DNA of 10,981 nucleotides, taken from the NCBI GenBank assembly GCA_017626655.1, contig JAGAIH010000227.1, forward strand, positions 1-10,981. The letters run 5' to 3'. Shown one piece after another: positions 1-6,474 of the stretch. Every line of letters starts with the position of its first letter. Position 1 is the stretch's first letter. Source of the stretch: Clostridia bacterium (GTDB lineage: Bacteria > Bacillota_A > Clostridia > Oscillospirales > CAG-272). Below the pieces are notes generated by a model, which searched no databases, was not told the origin of the DNA, and saw only the letters and a list, made by a program, of their open reading frames with translations. Both the position numbers and the translations under genes were made by a program.

Positions 1-1815
1 CACACCGCCCCCGGCTTCGGTGCCGACGACTACCAGACCTGTATGCGCTACGGCATGGAGCTTGTGGTCCCCGTGGACGACTACGGCCGCCACACCGACT
101 ATGCGGGCAAGTACGCCGGCATGAAGACCGAGGAGTCCAACCCCGTCATCAAGGCCGACATGATGGAGAGCGGTATGCTCTTCGCCTCCGAGGAGATCAT
201 CCACTCCTATCCTCACCACGACCGCTGCAAGAAGCCCGTCATCTTCCGCGCCACCCCCCAGTGGTTCTGCTCGGTGGAGTCCTTCAAGGATCAGGCCGTC
301 AAGGCCATTGAGAACGTGGAGTGGTTCCCCGCATGGGGCGGCGACCGCATGGAGTCCATGATCCGCGAGCGTTCTGATTGGTGCATCTCCCGTCAGCGCC
401 GTTGGGGTCTGCCCATTCCCGTGTTCTACTGCTGTGATTGTGAGAAGCCCGTCTCCACTCCCGCTTCCATTGAGAAGATCTCGAAGCTGTTCGACGAGTT
501 CGGCTCCAATATCTGGTTCGAGAAGGAGGCCATGGAGCTGATCCCCGAGGGTCTGACCTGTCCTCATTGCGGCGGTAAGACCTTCACCAAGGAGAAGGAC
601 ACCCTGGACTGCTGGTTCGACTCCGGCTCCACTCACTACGCCTGCCTCATGTACCGCACCCCCGATCTCTGGCCCGCTGACGTGTATCTGGAGGGCGCGG
701 ATCAGTACCGCGGTTGGTTCCAGTCCTCTCTGCTCACCTCCGTGGGCGCGCTGGACCGCGGCGCACCCTTCAAGCAGGTGCTGACCCACGGCTGGGTGGT
801 GGACGGCGAGGGCCGCGCCATGCACAAGTCCCTGGGTAACGGCGTGGATCCCGACGAGATCGTGAAGAAGTACGGCTCGGATATCCTCCGTCTGTGGGCC
901 GCCTCCTGCGACTACCACGTGGACGTGCGTTGCTCGGATGCCATCTTCCGTCAGCTCTCCGAGGTCTACCGCAAGATCCGCAACACCGCCCGCATCCTGC
1001 TGGCCAACATCGGTGACTTCAACCCCGATACCGATATGGTGGATACCGCCGATCTCCACGAGATCGACAAGTGGGTCATCGCAAGAGCTAACGAGCTGGT
1101 GAGGACCTGCCGCGACGCCTACAACGGCTACGAGTTCCACATGGCCTACAATGCCATCAATACCTTCTGTACCAATGATCTGTCCAAGCTCTACGTGGAC
1201 ATCACCAAGGACCGTCTGTACACCGACGGCAAGACCTCGGCCTCCCGCCGCGCCGGTCAGACCGCCATGTACACCGTCCTGTCGGCTCTGACCCGTCTGG
1301 TGGCTCCCATCCTCTGCTTCACCGCCGAGGAGATCTGGAAGGCTATGCCCCACGCCGCCGCCGAGGACAGCCGCAGTGTGTTCCTGAACGCTATGCCCGA
1401 GTATGACGAGGCGCTGGTGTTCCCCGAGGCCGCCCGTCTGGACGAGCTCTTCACCCTGCGTGACGACGTCATGAAGGCTCTGGAGCTGGCCCGCGCCGCC
1501 AAGATGATCGGTAAGTCTCTGGACGCCAAGGTCACGGCCTACACCACCGACGAGGCCCAGTACGCCGTGCTGAACAGCTTTGCCGACAAGCTGGCTCTGG
1601 TGTTCATCACCTCCCAGGCCACCGTGGTCAAGGGTGAGGCTCCCGAGGGCGCCTTCGCCGAGACCGTGTCGGGTATCGCCGTGCTGGTGGAGAACGCCGA
1701 CGGCGAGAAGTGCGACCGCTGCTGGATGTATACCACCGCTCCCATCTATGACGGAGAGGGCGAGGATAAGGGATGTCTGTGCGGCCGTTGCCACAAGGTG
1801 GTCTTCGGCGCGTAA
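1..1815 (+). CDS. ileS: Isoleucyl-tRNA synthetase (IleRS), 5'-truncated by the window edge
   Basis: Attaches isoleucine to tRNA-Ile in the cytoplasm. The frame is open from base 1, so the first ATG (43) is internal; 604 residues are visible. Residue 1 begins HTAPGFGADD, the editing-site motif corresponding to His333 to Asp342 of E. coli IleRS, so about 330 N-terminal residues, including the HIGH motif, lie upstream. Next come the class I catalytic block with WCISRQRRWGLPIP, a zinc-ribbon-like insertion (Cys144/147 and Cys187/190), and WFDSGS. The KMSKS loop reads AMHKSLGN (residues 273-280). The anticodon-binding helical domain follows, and a C-terminal zinc knuckle uses Cys571, Cys574, Cys594 and Cys597. 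The remaining length fits a roughly 930-residue bacterial IleRS, so the 3' end is intact. Identity is very secure; only the upstream part is unseen. Confidence 0.98.
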   Translation, partial: HTAPGFGADDYQTCMRYGMELVVPVDDYGRHTDYAGKYAGMKTEESNPVIKADMMESGMLFASEEIIHSYPHHDRCKKPVIFRATPQWFCSVESFKDQAVKAIENVEWFPAWGGDRMESMIRERSDWCISRQRRWGLPIPVFYCCDCEKPVSTPASIEKISKLFDEFGSNIWFEKEAMELIPEGLTCPHCGGKTFTKEKDTLDCWFDSGSTHYACLMYRTPDLWPADVYLEGADQYRGWFQSSLLTSVGALDRGAPFKQVLTHGWVVDGEGRAMHKSLGNGVDPDEIVKKYGSDILRLWAASCDYHVDVRCSDAIFRQLSEVYRKIRNTARILLANIGDFNPDTDMVDTADLHEIDKWVIARANELVRTCRDAYNGYEFHMAYNAINTFCTNDLSKLYVDITKDRLYTDGKTSASRRAGQTAMYTVLSALTRLVAPILCFTAEEIWKAMPHAAAEDSRSVFLNAMPEYDEALVFPEAARLDELFTLRDDVMKALELARAAKMIGKSLDAKVTAYTTDEAQYAVLNSFADKLALVFITSQATVVKGEAPEGAFAETVSGIAVLVENADGEKCDRCWMYTTAPIYDGEGEDKGCLCGRCHKVVFGA

Positions 1816-1830
1816 TCCCTGAAATCTATG

Positions 1831-1878
1831 AAACAAGGGGGCATCTTCCCGTGAGATGTCCCCTGTTTAGGCTTTTTT
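1831..1878 (+). terminator. Rho-independent terminator of ileS
   Basis: Starting 15 bases after the ileS stop, bases 1831-1846 pair with 1854-1868 (AAACA with TGTTT, GGGG with CCCC, CATCT with AGATG), with one bulged A and one G-T pair. The loop is 7 bases, and a run of six T follows at 1873-1878. The long GC-centred stem plus T run is a classic intrinsic terminator. It leaves only 36 bases before the next gene's start codon. Confidence 0.9.
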
Positions 1879-1900
1879 CGGTTCTTTTCCATCTTCTCAC

Positions 1901-1906
1901 AGGAGG
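1901..1906 (+). promoter_or_regulatory. Ribosome binding site that sets the GH78 start
   Basis: A perfect AGGAGG lies 8 bases before the ATG at 1915. A GTG two codons upstream (1909) is in frame but only 2 bases from this site, too close for initiation, so ATG 1915 is chosen. Confidence 0.85.
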
Positions 1907-1914
1907 TTGTGACT

Positions 1915-4167
1915 ATGTCTTTCGGACAGACCTACATCCGCGCGACGACCGCGTACAATACCTTTGAAAATCACGTCCCCGCCTACTGCTTTCGCCGTGA
2001 GGTGACCGTCTCTGACGAGACTGCCGCGACTTTGCGGGTGGCGGTCTGCGGCATCTATGAGCTGTACCTCAACGGTCAGCGGCTGACGAAGGGACTCCTG
2101 TCCCCCTACCTCTCCAGCCCCGAGGATCTGGTGTACTATGACGAGTATCAGATCACTCTGCAGGCGGGAAGCAACGCCGTGGGCTTGATCCTGGGCAACG
2201 GCTTTGTGAACAACCCCGGCGGGTATATTTGGGATTTCGACAAGGCCTCCTTCCGCTCCGCGCCCATGATGTCTTTGGAGGTGGTCGGCCCGGACGGTGC
2301 GGTTCTTATGGAAGGAGATACCTCCTTCAAGGTGGCACCCTCGCCCTTCTTGTGGGACGACTACCGCTTCGGTGAGTGCTACGATGCCCGCCGCGAGACG
2401 GATATCGAGGGGTGGAAGCTCCCCGGTTTTGACGATAGCGCGTGGGGCTTTGCCCTCCCCGCCGAGGCTCCTACGGGAGAACTGCGGGTGGCGGATGTGG
2501 CTCCCATCACGGTGGAGCGGGAGGTTTCGCCCGTGGCAATTTTCCCTTGCGGGGAGAGCTTTATTTACGATTTCGGGGAGAACAACGCGGGGGTGTGCCG
2601 CTTGACGGTCAAGGGTCAGGCGGGGCAGAAAATTGAACTGCGTTTCGCCGAGGCTCTGAAGGACGGGGATATCCGTCTGGACAACGTGTGGTTCGTCCGT
2701 GACTTCTGGGAGCGGGACAAGGAGATCGTCCATCTGGACACCTATATCTGCAAGGGTGAGGGGGTAGAGACCTATATACCCGCCTTTACCTACCACGGCT
2801 TCCGCTACATCCGCGTGGACGGCATCACGGCCGAGCAGGCCACTCCCGATCTCTTGACCTACCTGGTCATGCACACCGAGATGCAGGACCTCGGCGGATT
2901 TGTCTGCTCGGATCCCGTGGCGAATAAGATCCAGGAGATCACCCGTCGGAGCATCCTGTCCAACTTCCACCATTTCCCCACCGACTGCCCCCACCGCGAG
3001 AAGAATGGCTGGACGGCGGACGCGGCTCTGTCCTGCGAGGCCGCGCTCATCAATTTCAATCCCGAGCGCAACTACCGCGAGTGGCTCCGCAACATCCGCA
3101 AGGCACAGGATGGGCGGGGAAGCCTGCCCGGCATCGTGCCCACGGGCGGCTGGGGCTTTGCCTGGGGCAACGGTCCCGCCTGGGACTGCGTGCTGGTCTA
3201 TCTGCCCTACTTCACCTACCTGTGGCGGGGGGATGCCACCATGGCCGCCGAGTCTGGGGAGGCCTTTATGGCGTACCTCAAGTATCTGCGTACCCGCGTG
3301 GATGAAAAGGGCTTGCTCCACATCGGCCTGGGCGACTGGTGCCACACCGAGGTCAAGAAGCCTCAGGCTCCTCTCGCGGTGACGGATACCATCGTATCCA
3401 TGGATATCGCCAATAAGATGGTGGTCCTGCTGGAGGCCGTGGGCAAGACGGCCGAGGCGGAGTACGCCCGTAGCGAGTCTGCCCTCTACCGCGAGGCCAT
3501 CCGCGCCCATTTGGTGGACTTCGACACCATGCTGGTGGAGGGGGAGTGCCAGACCTCCCAGGCTATGGCCCTCTACTACGGTGTCTTCAACGAGGACGAG
3601 AAGCAAGCCGCTTTTGAGAAACTGCTTGCCCTGATCGCCGAGTGCGATGACCGCATGGATCTGGGTGTGTTGGGCGGTCGGGTGTTGCTTCACCTGCTGG
3701 CGGAGTACGGTCACGCTGACCTGGCCTGGAAGATGGCGGTGGAGCAGGGGCATCCCTCCTACGGCGATCTGGTACGCCGCGGCGCGACGACTTTATGGGA
3801 GAGCTTCTACCCCGCGTGGGCCCATTGGGGTCCGCCCTCCCTCAATCACCATTTCTGGGGAGACATCAGCGCCTGGTTCATCAAGGCCGTGGCGGGGATC
3901 ACCGTGGCTCCCGCGGGCGGGGAGTTGGTCTGTGAGATCAAGCCCTCCTTCGTGGCCGCCTTGGAGGATGCCTCAGCGTACCATGTGACCCCCGTGGGTA
4001 AGATTACCTCCGCCTGGAAGCGGGAGGGGGACGAGATCACTCTGACCGTGGAGATCCCCGAGGGGATGGGCGGTCGTATCGCTCTGCGGGAGGGCTATGC
4101 CTTCTCCGACGGTGAGGTCGCAAAGTCCGCTGTGAGCGGTACTTACCGCGTGATCCGCAAAAAGTAA
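1915..4167 (+). CDS. Glycoside hydrolase family 78, alpha-L-rhamnosidase-like, cytoplasmic
   Basis: Predicted inverting glycosidase removing terminal alpha-L-rhamnose from oligosaccharides or plant glycosides. The 750 residues contain an N-terminal beta domain (about 28-190, with GIYELYLNGQRL at 46-57 as in Bac_rhamnosid_N), a concanavalin-like domain (about 205-320, starting near YDFGENNAG at 218-226), an (alpha/alpha)6 barrel (about 325-665) and a short C-terminal beta domain. The GH78 signature DCPHREKNGWTADA (357-370) places Asp357, Glu362 and Asp369 with the spacing of Asp567, Glu572 and Asp579 in Bacillus RhaB. TTLWE ending at Glu629 probably carries the second catalytic Glu. No signal peptide or membrane segment is visible, so it should act on imported substrate. 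It is shorter than many GH78 enzymes (often 900 or more). Substrate is not provable: GH78-like proteins can differ in specificity. The gene separates ileS from lspA. Confidence 0.88.
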   Translation: MSFGQTYIRATTAYNTFENHVPAYCFRREVTVSDETAATLRVAVCGIYELYLNGQRLTKGLLSPYLSSPEDLVYYDEYQITLQAGSNAVGLILGNGFVNNPGGYIWDFDKASFRSAPMMSLEVVGPDGAVLMEGDTSFKVAPSPFLWDDYRFGECYDARRETDIEGWKLPGFDDSAWGFALPAEAPTGELRVADVAPITVEREVSPVAIFPCGESFIYDFGENNAGVCRLTVKGQAGQKIELRFAEALKDGDIRLDNVWFVRDFWERDKEIVHLDTYICKGEGVETYIPAFTYHGFRYIRVDGITAEQATPDLLTYLVMHTEMQDLGGFVCSDPVANKIQEITRRSILSNFHHFPTDCPHREKNGWTADAALSCEAALINFNPERNYREWLRNIRKAQDGRGSLPGIVPTGGWGFAWGNGPAWDCVLVYLPYFTYLWRGDATMAAESGEAFMAYLKYLRTRVDEKGLLHIGLGDWCHTEVKKPQAPLAVTDTIVSMDIANKMVVLLEAVGKTAEAEYARSESALYREAIRAHLVDFDTMLVEGECQTSQAMALYYGVFNEDEKQAAFEKLLALIAECDDRMDLGVLGGRVLLHLLAEYGHADLAWKMAVEQGHPSYGDLVRRGATTLWESFYPAWAHWGPPSLNHHFWGDISAWFIKAVAGITVAPAGGELVCEIKPSFVAALEDASAYHVTPVGKITSAWKREGDEITLTVEIPEGMGGRIALREGYAFSDGEVAKSAVSGTYRVIRKK

Positions 4168-4244
4168 AAGTAATTATTCAGCCGGTATTTCAAATTTGGG
4201 TTTATCGGTCTGACGGAAGAGAGTAGACTGGGAAAAGGTGGCTA

Positions 4245-4290
4245 CTCATCCGTCACGCTTCGCGTGCCACCTTCCCTCACAAGGGAAGGC
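4245..4290 (-). repeat. Two-hairpin module copy 1 (left arm of element 1)
   Basis: Read on the minus strand the order is GCC, hairpin A (CCTTCCC paired with GGGAAGG, 6-base loop), TGG, hairpin B (CACGC, loop GAA, GCGTG), then ACGGATGAG. On the plus strand hairpin A spans 4270-4289 and hairpin B 4254-4266. The GGATGAG end points to the outside of element 1. Confidence 0.75.
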
Positions 4291-4377
4291 TTTCGTGGTA
4301 TGTTTCTCGTTCTCCTAAATCCAAAAAACATACTGATGCATATAAGTTTTGGGATAACGAAGAATACAATAATACTT

Positions 4378-4432
4378 GCCTTCCCCGCGGGGGAAGGTGC
4401 CGACCAGCTCCTGCGGCGGGAGGCGGATGAGG
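4378..4432 (+). repeat. Two-hairpin module copy 2 (right arm of element 1), divergent
   Basis: Hairpin A is CCTTCCCC, loop GCG, GGGGAAGG (4379-4397). Hairpin B is weaker here: CTCC (4408-4411) with GGAG (4419-4422) around a 7-base loop. GGATGAGG closes the module at 4425-4432. This is the most divergent of the four copies, with a longer spacer between the hairpins. Confidence 0.65.
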
Positions 4433-4542
4433 GTGGATCGTGTCACCGCCTCTTCCGTCAGACCACAGACCTATAAACTGCAATTTGAAGGGCGCCTGGA
4501 TAGTTACAAGAAAATTTGTTTTCATGACAGAAAGGAGCTACC

Positions 4543-5157
4543 ATGCTCATCTGGCTTGCCGTTATCATCGTCACGGTCTTTCTCGACCAGCTGACCAAGT
4601 ATCTCACGGTGCTTCATCTGAAGCCCATCGACACCCTGCCCATCATCGAGGACGTGTTCCACTTGACCTACGTGGAGAACACGGGGGCCGCCTTCGGTAT
4701 GATGAAGGATGCTCGCTGGATCTTCATGATTACCTCTACCCTGGCCATCATCGGGATCTTGGGCTACATGATCCACCGCTACTACGTGAAGAAGGAAAAG
4801 CTTCACTGGGCGGAGGCTCTGTCCCTGTCCCTCATCGTGGGCGGCGGCATCGGCAACATGATCGACCGCACTATGCTGGGCTACGTGGTGGACATGATCG
4901 ACTGCCGCTTCATCAACTTCGCCGTATTCAACGTAGCGGATTCCTTCGTTTGCATCGGCGCTGGGCTGATGATCCTCTATCTCATCATCCTGACCGTTAA
5001 AGAGTATAAGGCCGAGAAGGCCGCTAAGCTGGCTTTGGCCGGGGGGGAGGAGATCCCCACCGAGTCGGAGGATGCGGGGACCGACGGGTCTTTCGCCGCC
5101 GAGGAGTCAGCCGTTGAGACCGAAACCGACACCGCCGAGGACACCGACCATGACTGA
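4543..5157 (+). CDS. lspA: Lipoprotein signal peptidase (signal peptidase II)
   Basis: Membrane aspartyl protease that cuts the signal peptide of diacylglyceryl-prolipoproteins just before the lipid-modified Cys. Four hydrophobic segments are visible (about 2-17, 60-78, 90-103, 135-152). Family motifs are complete: DQLTK with Asp15, VENTGAAFG (44-52), GNMIDR with Asn105 and Asp108, and FNVADS with Asn130, Ala132 and Asp133. These match B. subtilis residues Asp14, Asn99, Asp102, Asn126, Ala128 and Asp129, so the catalytic Asp pair is Asp108/Asp133. AAAGGAG at 4531-4537, 5 bases before ATG, supports the start. At 204 residues it exceeds the usual 150-170 because of an acidic Thr/Glu/Asp tail after about residue 155. 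The gene overlaps the RluD gene by 8 bases, so they are co-transcribed. A likely client is the lipoprotein at 7447. Confidence 0.97.
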   Translation: MLIWLAVIIVTVFLDQLTKYLTVLHLKPIDTLPIIEDVFHLTYVENTGAAFGMMKDARWIFMITSTLAIIGILGYMIHRYYVKKEKLHWAEALSLSLIVGGGIGNMIDRTMLGYVVDMIDCRFINFAVFNVADSFVCIGAGLMILYLIILTVKEYKAEKAAKLALAGGEEIPTESEDAGTDGSFAAEESAVETETDTAEDTDHD

Positions 5158-6214
5158 TCCCATTCTCATGCCCGCCGAGCAGGATAACGAATTGGAGGAG
5201 AGCCGCGCGGAGGTCTTGACCGTTACCGCAGAATTTGCGGGTGTGCGGCTGGACCGCTACCTCACCGAGGCCTCGGCCATGAAGCTGACCCGCGCCGCCG
5301 CCGTCCGTCTCATTGAGTCGGGATGCGTGGTGATGGAGAGCGGGGAAGGGAAGGGGCGGCGCGCCGTTACCCCCGACAAGAACACTAAGCTGAAGGAGGG
5401 GGATCTGGTCACCGTGACCCATCCCGAGGCCGAGGAGTACGACGTACTGCCCGAGAACATTCCGTTGGATGTGGTCTTTGAGGACAGCGACATCATCGTG
5501 GTCAACAAGCCTGCGGGGATGGTGGTGCATCCCGCCCCCGGGAATTACACGGGGACTTTGGTCAACGCTCTGCTCTACCGTTGCGGCGACAGCCTCTCGG
5601 GGGTGGGCGGGGTCAAGCGGCCAGGCATCGTCCACCGCATCGACAAGGACACCTCGGGGCTTCTGGTGGTGGCCAAGAACGACGAGGCCCATACCAAGCT
5701 GTCCGCCCAGCTCAAGACTCATACCGTCAGCCGTGTGTACCACGCGGTCTGTATCGGCAACCTCAAGGAGGATGCGGGGACTCTGACCTATCCCGTGGGG
5801 CGCAACCCCACCGACCGCAAGAAGATGGCGGCATTCCCCGTCGGCACCCCCACGGGGGACAGCGGCGGGGCGATCCGCACAGCCGTCACCCACTACACCG
5901 TCCTGGAGCGATTCCCCACGGGGACCAAGTGGGGCCAGCCCTTCACCTACGTCAAATGTGAGCTGGAGACGGGGCGCACTCACCAGATCCGCGTCCACAT
6001 GGCCGCCACGGGGCATCCACTTTTGGGGGATCCGCTCTACGGCGGGGAGGGAACGCGGTTCGGGAAGGTGGTAGCGCCGCTCCTTCACGGGCAGATGCTC
6101 CACGCCAAGGAATTGAAGCTGATCCACCCGAGGACGGGGGAGGCCATGCGGTTTACGTGCGGTCTGCCCGAGGATTTTGAGGCGGTGGTGGAGAGGTTGA
6201 GGAAAGAATGTTGA
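5150..6214 (+). CDS. rluD: RluD-type 23S rRNA pseudouridine synthase (RluA family)
   Basis: Isomerises selected uridines of 23S rRNA to pseudouridine. The 354 residues comprise an N-terminal S4 RNA-binding domain (about 28-92, VRLDRYL through KLKEGDLVTV) and an RluA catalytic domain. Motifs visible are VVNKPAGMVVHP, then GIVHRIDKDTSGLLVVAK, where Asp165 in HRID is the catalytic Asp, and ELETGRTHQIRVHMAATGHP followed by GDPLYG. ATG 5150 was chosen because it overlaps the lspA stop by 8 bases with GAGG (5137-5140) in front. The same frame is open upstream inside lspA, but that part encodes only a proline-rich shadow of the lspA tail. lspA-rluD coupling is common in Bacillota. The exact rRNA target cannot be read from the sequence, so rluD versus a paralogue is the main doubt. 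The stop codon falls in the left end of element 2. Confidence 0.93.
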   Translation: MTDPILMPAEQDNELEESRAEVLTVTAEFAGVRLDRYLTEASAMKLTRAAAVRLIESGCVVMESGEGKGRRAVTPDKNTKLKEGDLVTVTHPEAEEYDVLPENIPLDVVFEDSDIIVVNKPAGMVVHPAPGNYTGTLVNALLYRCGDSLSGVGGVKRPGIVHRIDKDTSGLLVVAKNDEAHTKLSAQLKTHTVSRVYHAVCIGNLKEDAGTLTYPVGRNPTDRKKMAAFPVGTPTGDSGGAIRTAVTHYTVLERFPTGTKWGQPFTYVKCELETGRTHQIRVHMAATGHPLLGDPLYGGEGTRFGKVVAPLLHGQMLHAKELKLIHPRTGEAMRFTCGLPEDFEAVVERLRKEC

Positions 6215-6249
6215 ATGGCAGTTTAGCGGGCTGGCGGCCGCGTCCCTTA

Positions 6250-6299
6250 GCCTTCCCCAGCGGGGAAGGTGGCGCGCCCGTAGGGCGTGACGGATGAGG
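6250..6299 (+). repeat. Two-hairpin module copy 3 (left arm of element 2)
   Basis: Hairpin A is CCTTCCCC, loop AGC, GGGGAAGG (6251-6269). After TGG comes hairpin B, CGCGCCC (6273-6279), loop GTA, GGGCGTG (6283-6289), with one G-T pair. ACGGATGAGG follows. The GGATGAG end points to the inside of element 2, opposite to element 1. Confidence 0.78.
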
Positions 6300-6389
6300 A
6301 GAGCGGGTTGAGATTTTCATACGGGTGAAAGCAGAAACCATTGATATGCAAATAGAAATTATACCCGATACCAAACCGCGATTCGCTCT

Positions 6390-6433
6390 CCTCATCCACC
6401 GCTTCGCGGTCCCCCTTCCCCGCTGGGGAAGGC
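6390..6433 (-). repeat. Two-hairpin module copy 4 (right arm of element 2)
   Basis: Read on the minus strand: GCC, hairpin A (CCTTCCCC, AGC, GGGGAAGG), GGG, hairpin B (ACCGC, GAA, GCGGT), GGATGAGG. On the plus strand hairpin A is 6414-6432 and hairpin B 6398-6410. The hairpin B stem sequence differs from copies 1 and 3 but is fully paired. Confidence 0.78.
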
Positions 6434-6474
6434 AAAAGAACGCACCGACAAACCCAAATTTGAAAGGAGCCGTC

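Larger units (their letters stand above)
4189..4489. repeat. Palindromic composite repeat, element 1
   Basis: This fills most of the 375-base gap between the GH78 gene and lspA. Bases 4189-4221 are an inverted copy of 4450-4489, about 29 of 33 aligned bases matching; the right arm also has 7 extra bases where GGTCTG-like sequence is duplicated. Homology continues inward through a CTCATCC box to a hairpin and GGAAGGC on each arm, giving arms of about 100 bp around an A+T-richer centre (4291-4377). The centre holds a smaller perfect inverted repeat, GTATGTTT (4298-4305) with AAACATAC (4326-4333). No transposase or credible protein is encoded. It could be a MITE-like or REP/BIME-like element. 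It begins 21 bases after the GH78 stop and may also serve as an mRNA 3' structure. Confidence 0.8.
6211..6464. repeat. Palindromic composite repeat, element 2
   Basis: This occupies nearly the whole gap between rluD and the HAD gene. Its right end (6444-6465) is the reverse complement of the left end of element 1 (4188-4209) at 21 of 22 bases. Its left end (6211-6233) resembles the right end of element 1 more loosely, about 18 of 24. Inside, GCCTTCCCCAGCGGGGAAGG at 6250-6269 is matched 20 of 20 in inverted form at 6414-6433, and GGATGAGGAGAGCG (6292-6305) is matched 14 of 14 at 6384-6397. The unpaired centre (6306-6383) is unlike the centre of element 1. No protein is credibly encoded. The left boundary is the less certain one. 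Confidence 0.8.

Noticed and set aside
1897..3753. Long open frame on the minus strand opposite the GH78 gene
   Set aside because: It is antisense to a gene with intact catalytic motifs, its product has no recognisable domain, and GC-rich third positions create such frames. The same applies to 5024-6127, 7246-9057 and 10115-10957 on the minus strand.
4341..4370. TATAAG and TACAAT in the centre of element 1 as a promoter for lspA
   Set aside because: No acceptable -35 sequence lies 16-18 bases upstream of either.
4264..4525. Small open frames within element 1 on both strands
   Set aside because: They consist of the translated inverted repeat, lack ribosome binding sites and have no protein-like composition.
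5072..5149. In-frame upstream extension of RluD
   Set aside because: It is a proline/arginine-rich shadow of the lspA tail; ATG 5150 overlapping the lspA stop fits translational coupling and the family's N-terminus.
6341..6370. TTGATA with downstream TATACC (plus strand), and TATAAT on the minus strand, in the centre of element 2
   Set aside because: Spacing on the plus strand is about 13 bases and the minus-strand -10 lacks a -35 partner or extended -10, so these look like chance in A+T-rich sequence.
6325..6474. In-frame upstream extension of the HAD phosphatase (50 extra residues)
   Set aside because: The added part is a translation of palindromic element 2 and lacks a ribosome binding site, whereas ATG 6475 has AAAGGAG and starts at the conserved first strand.
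4168..6474. The palindromic repeats as a CRISPR array or insertion sequence
   Set aside because: There are no regularly spaced direct repeats with unique spacers, and no transposase gene or clear target-site duplication is present.
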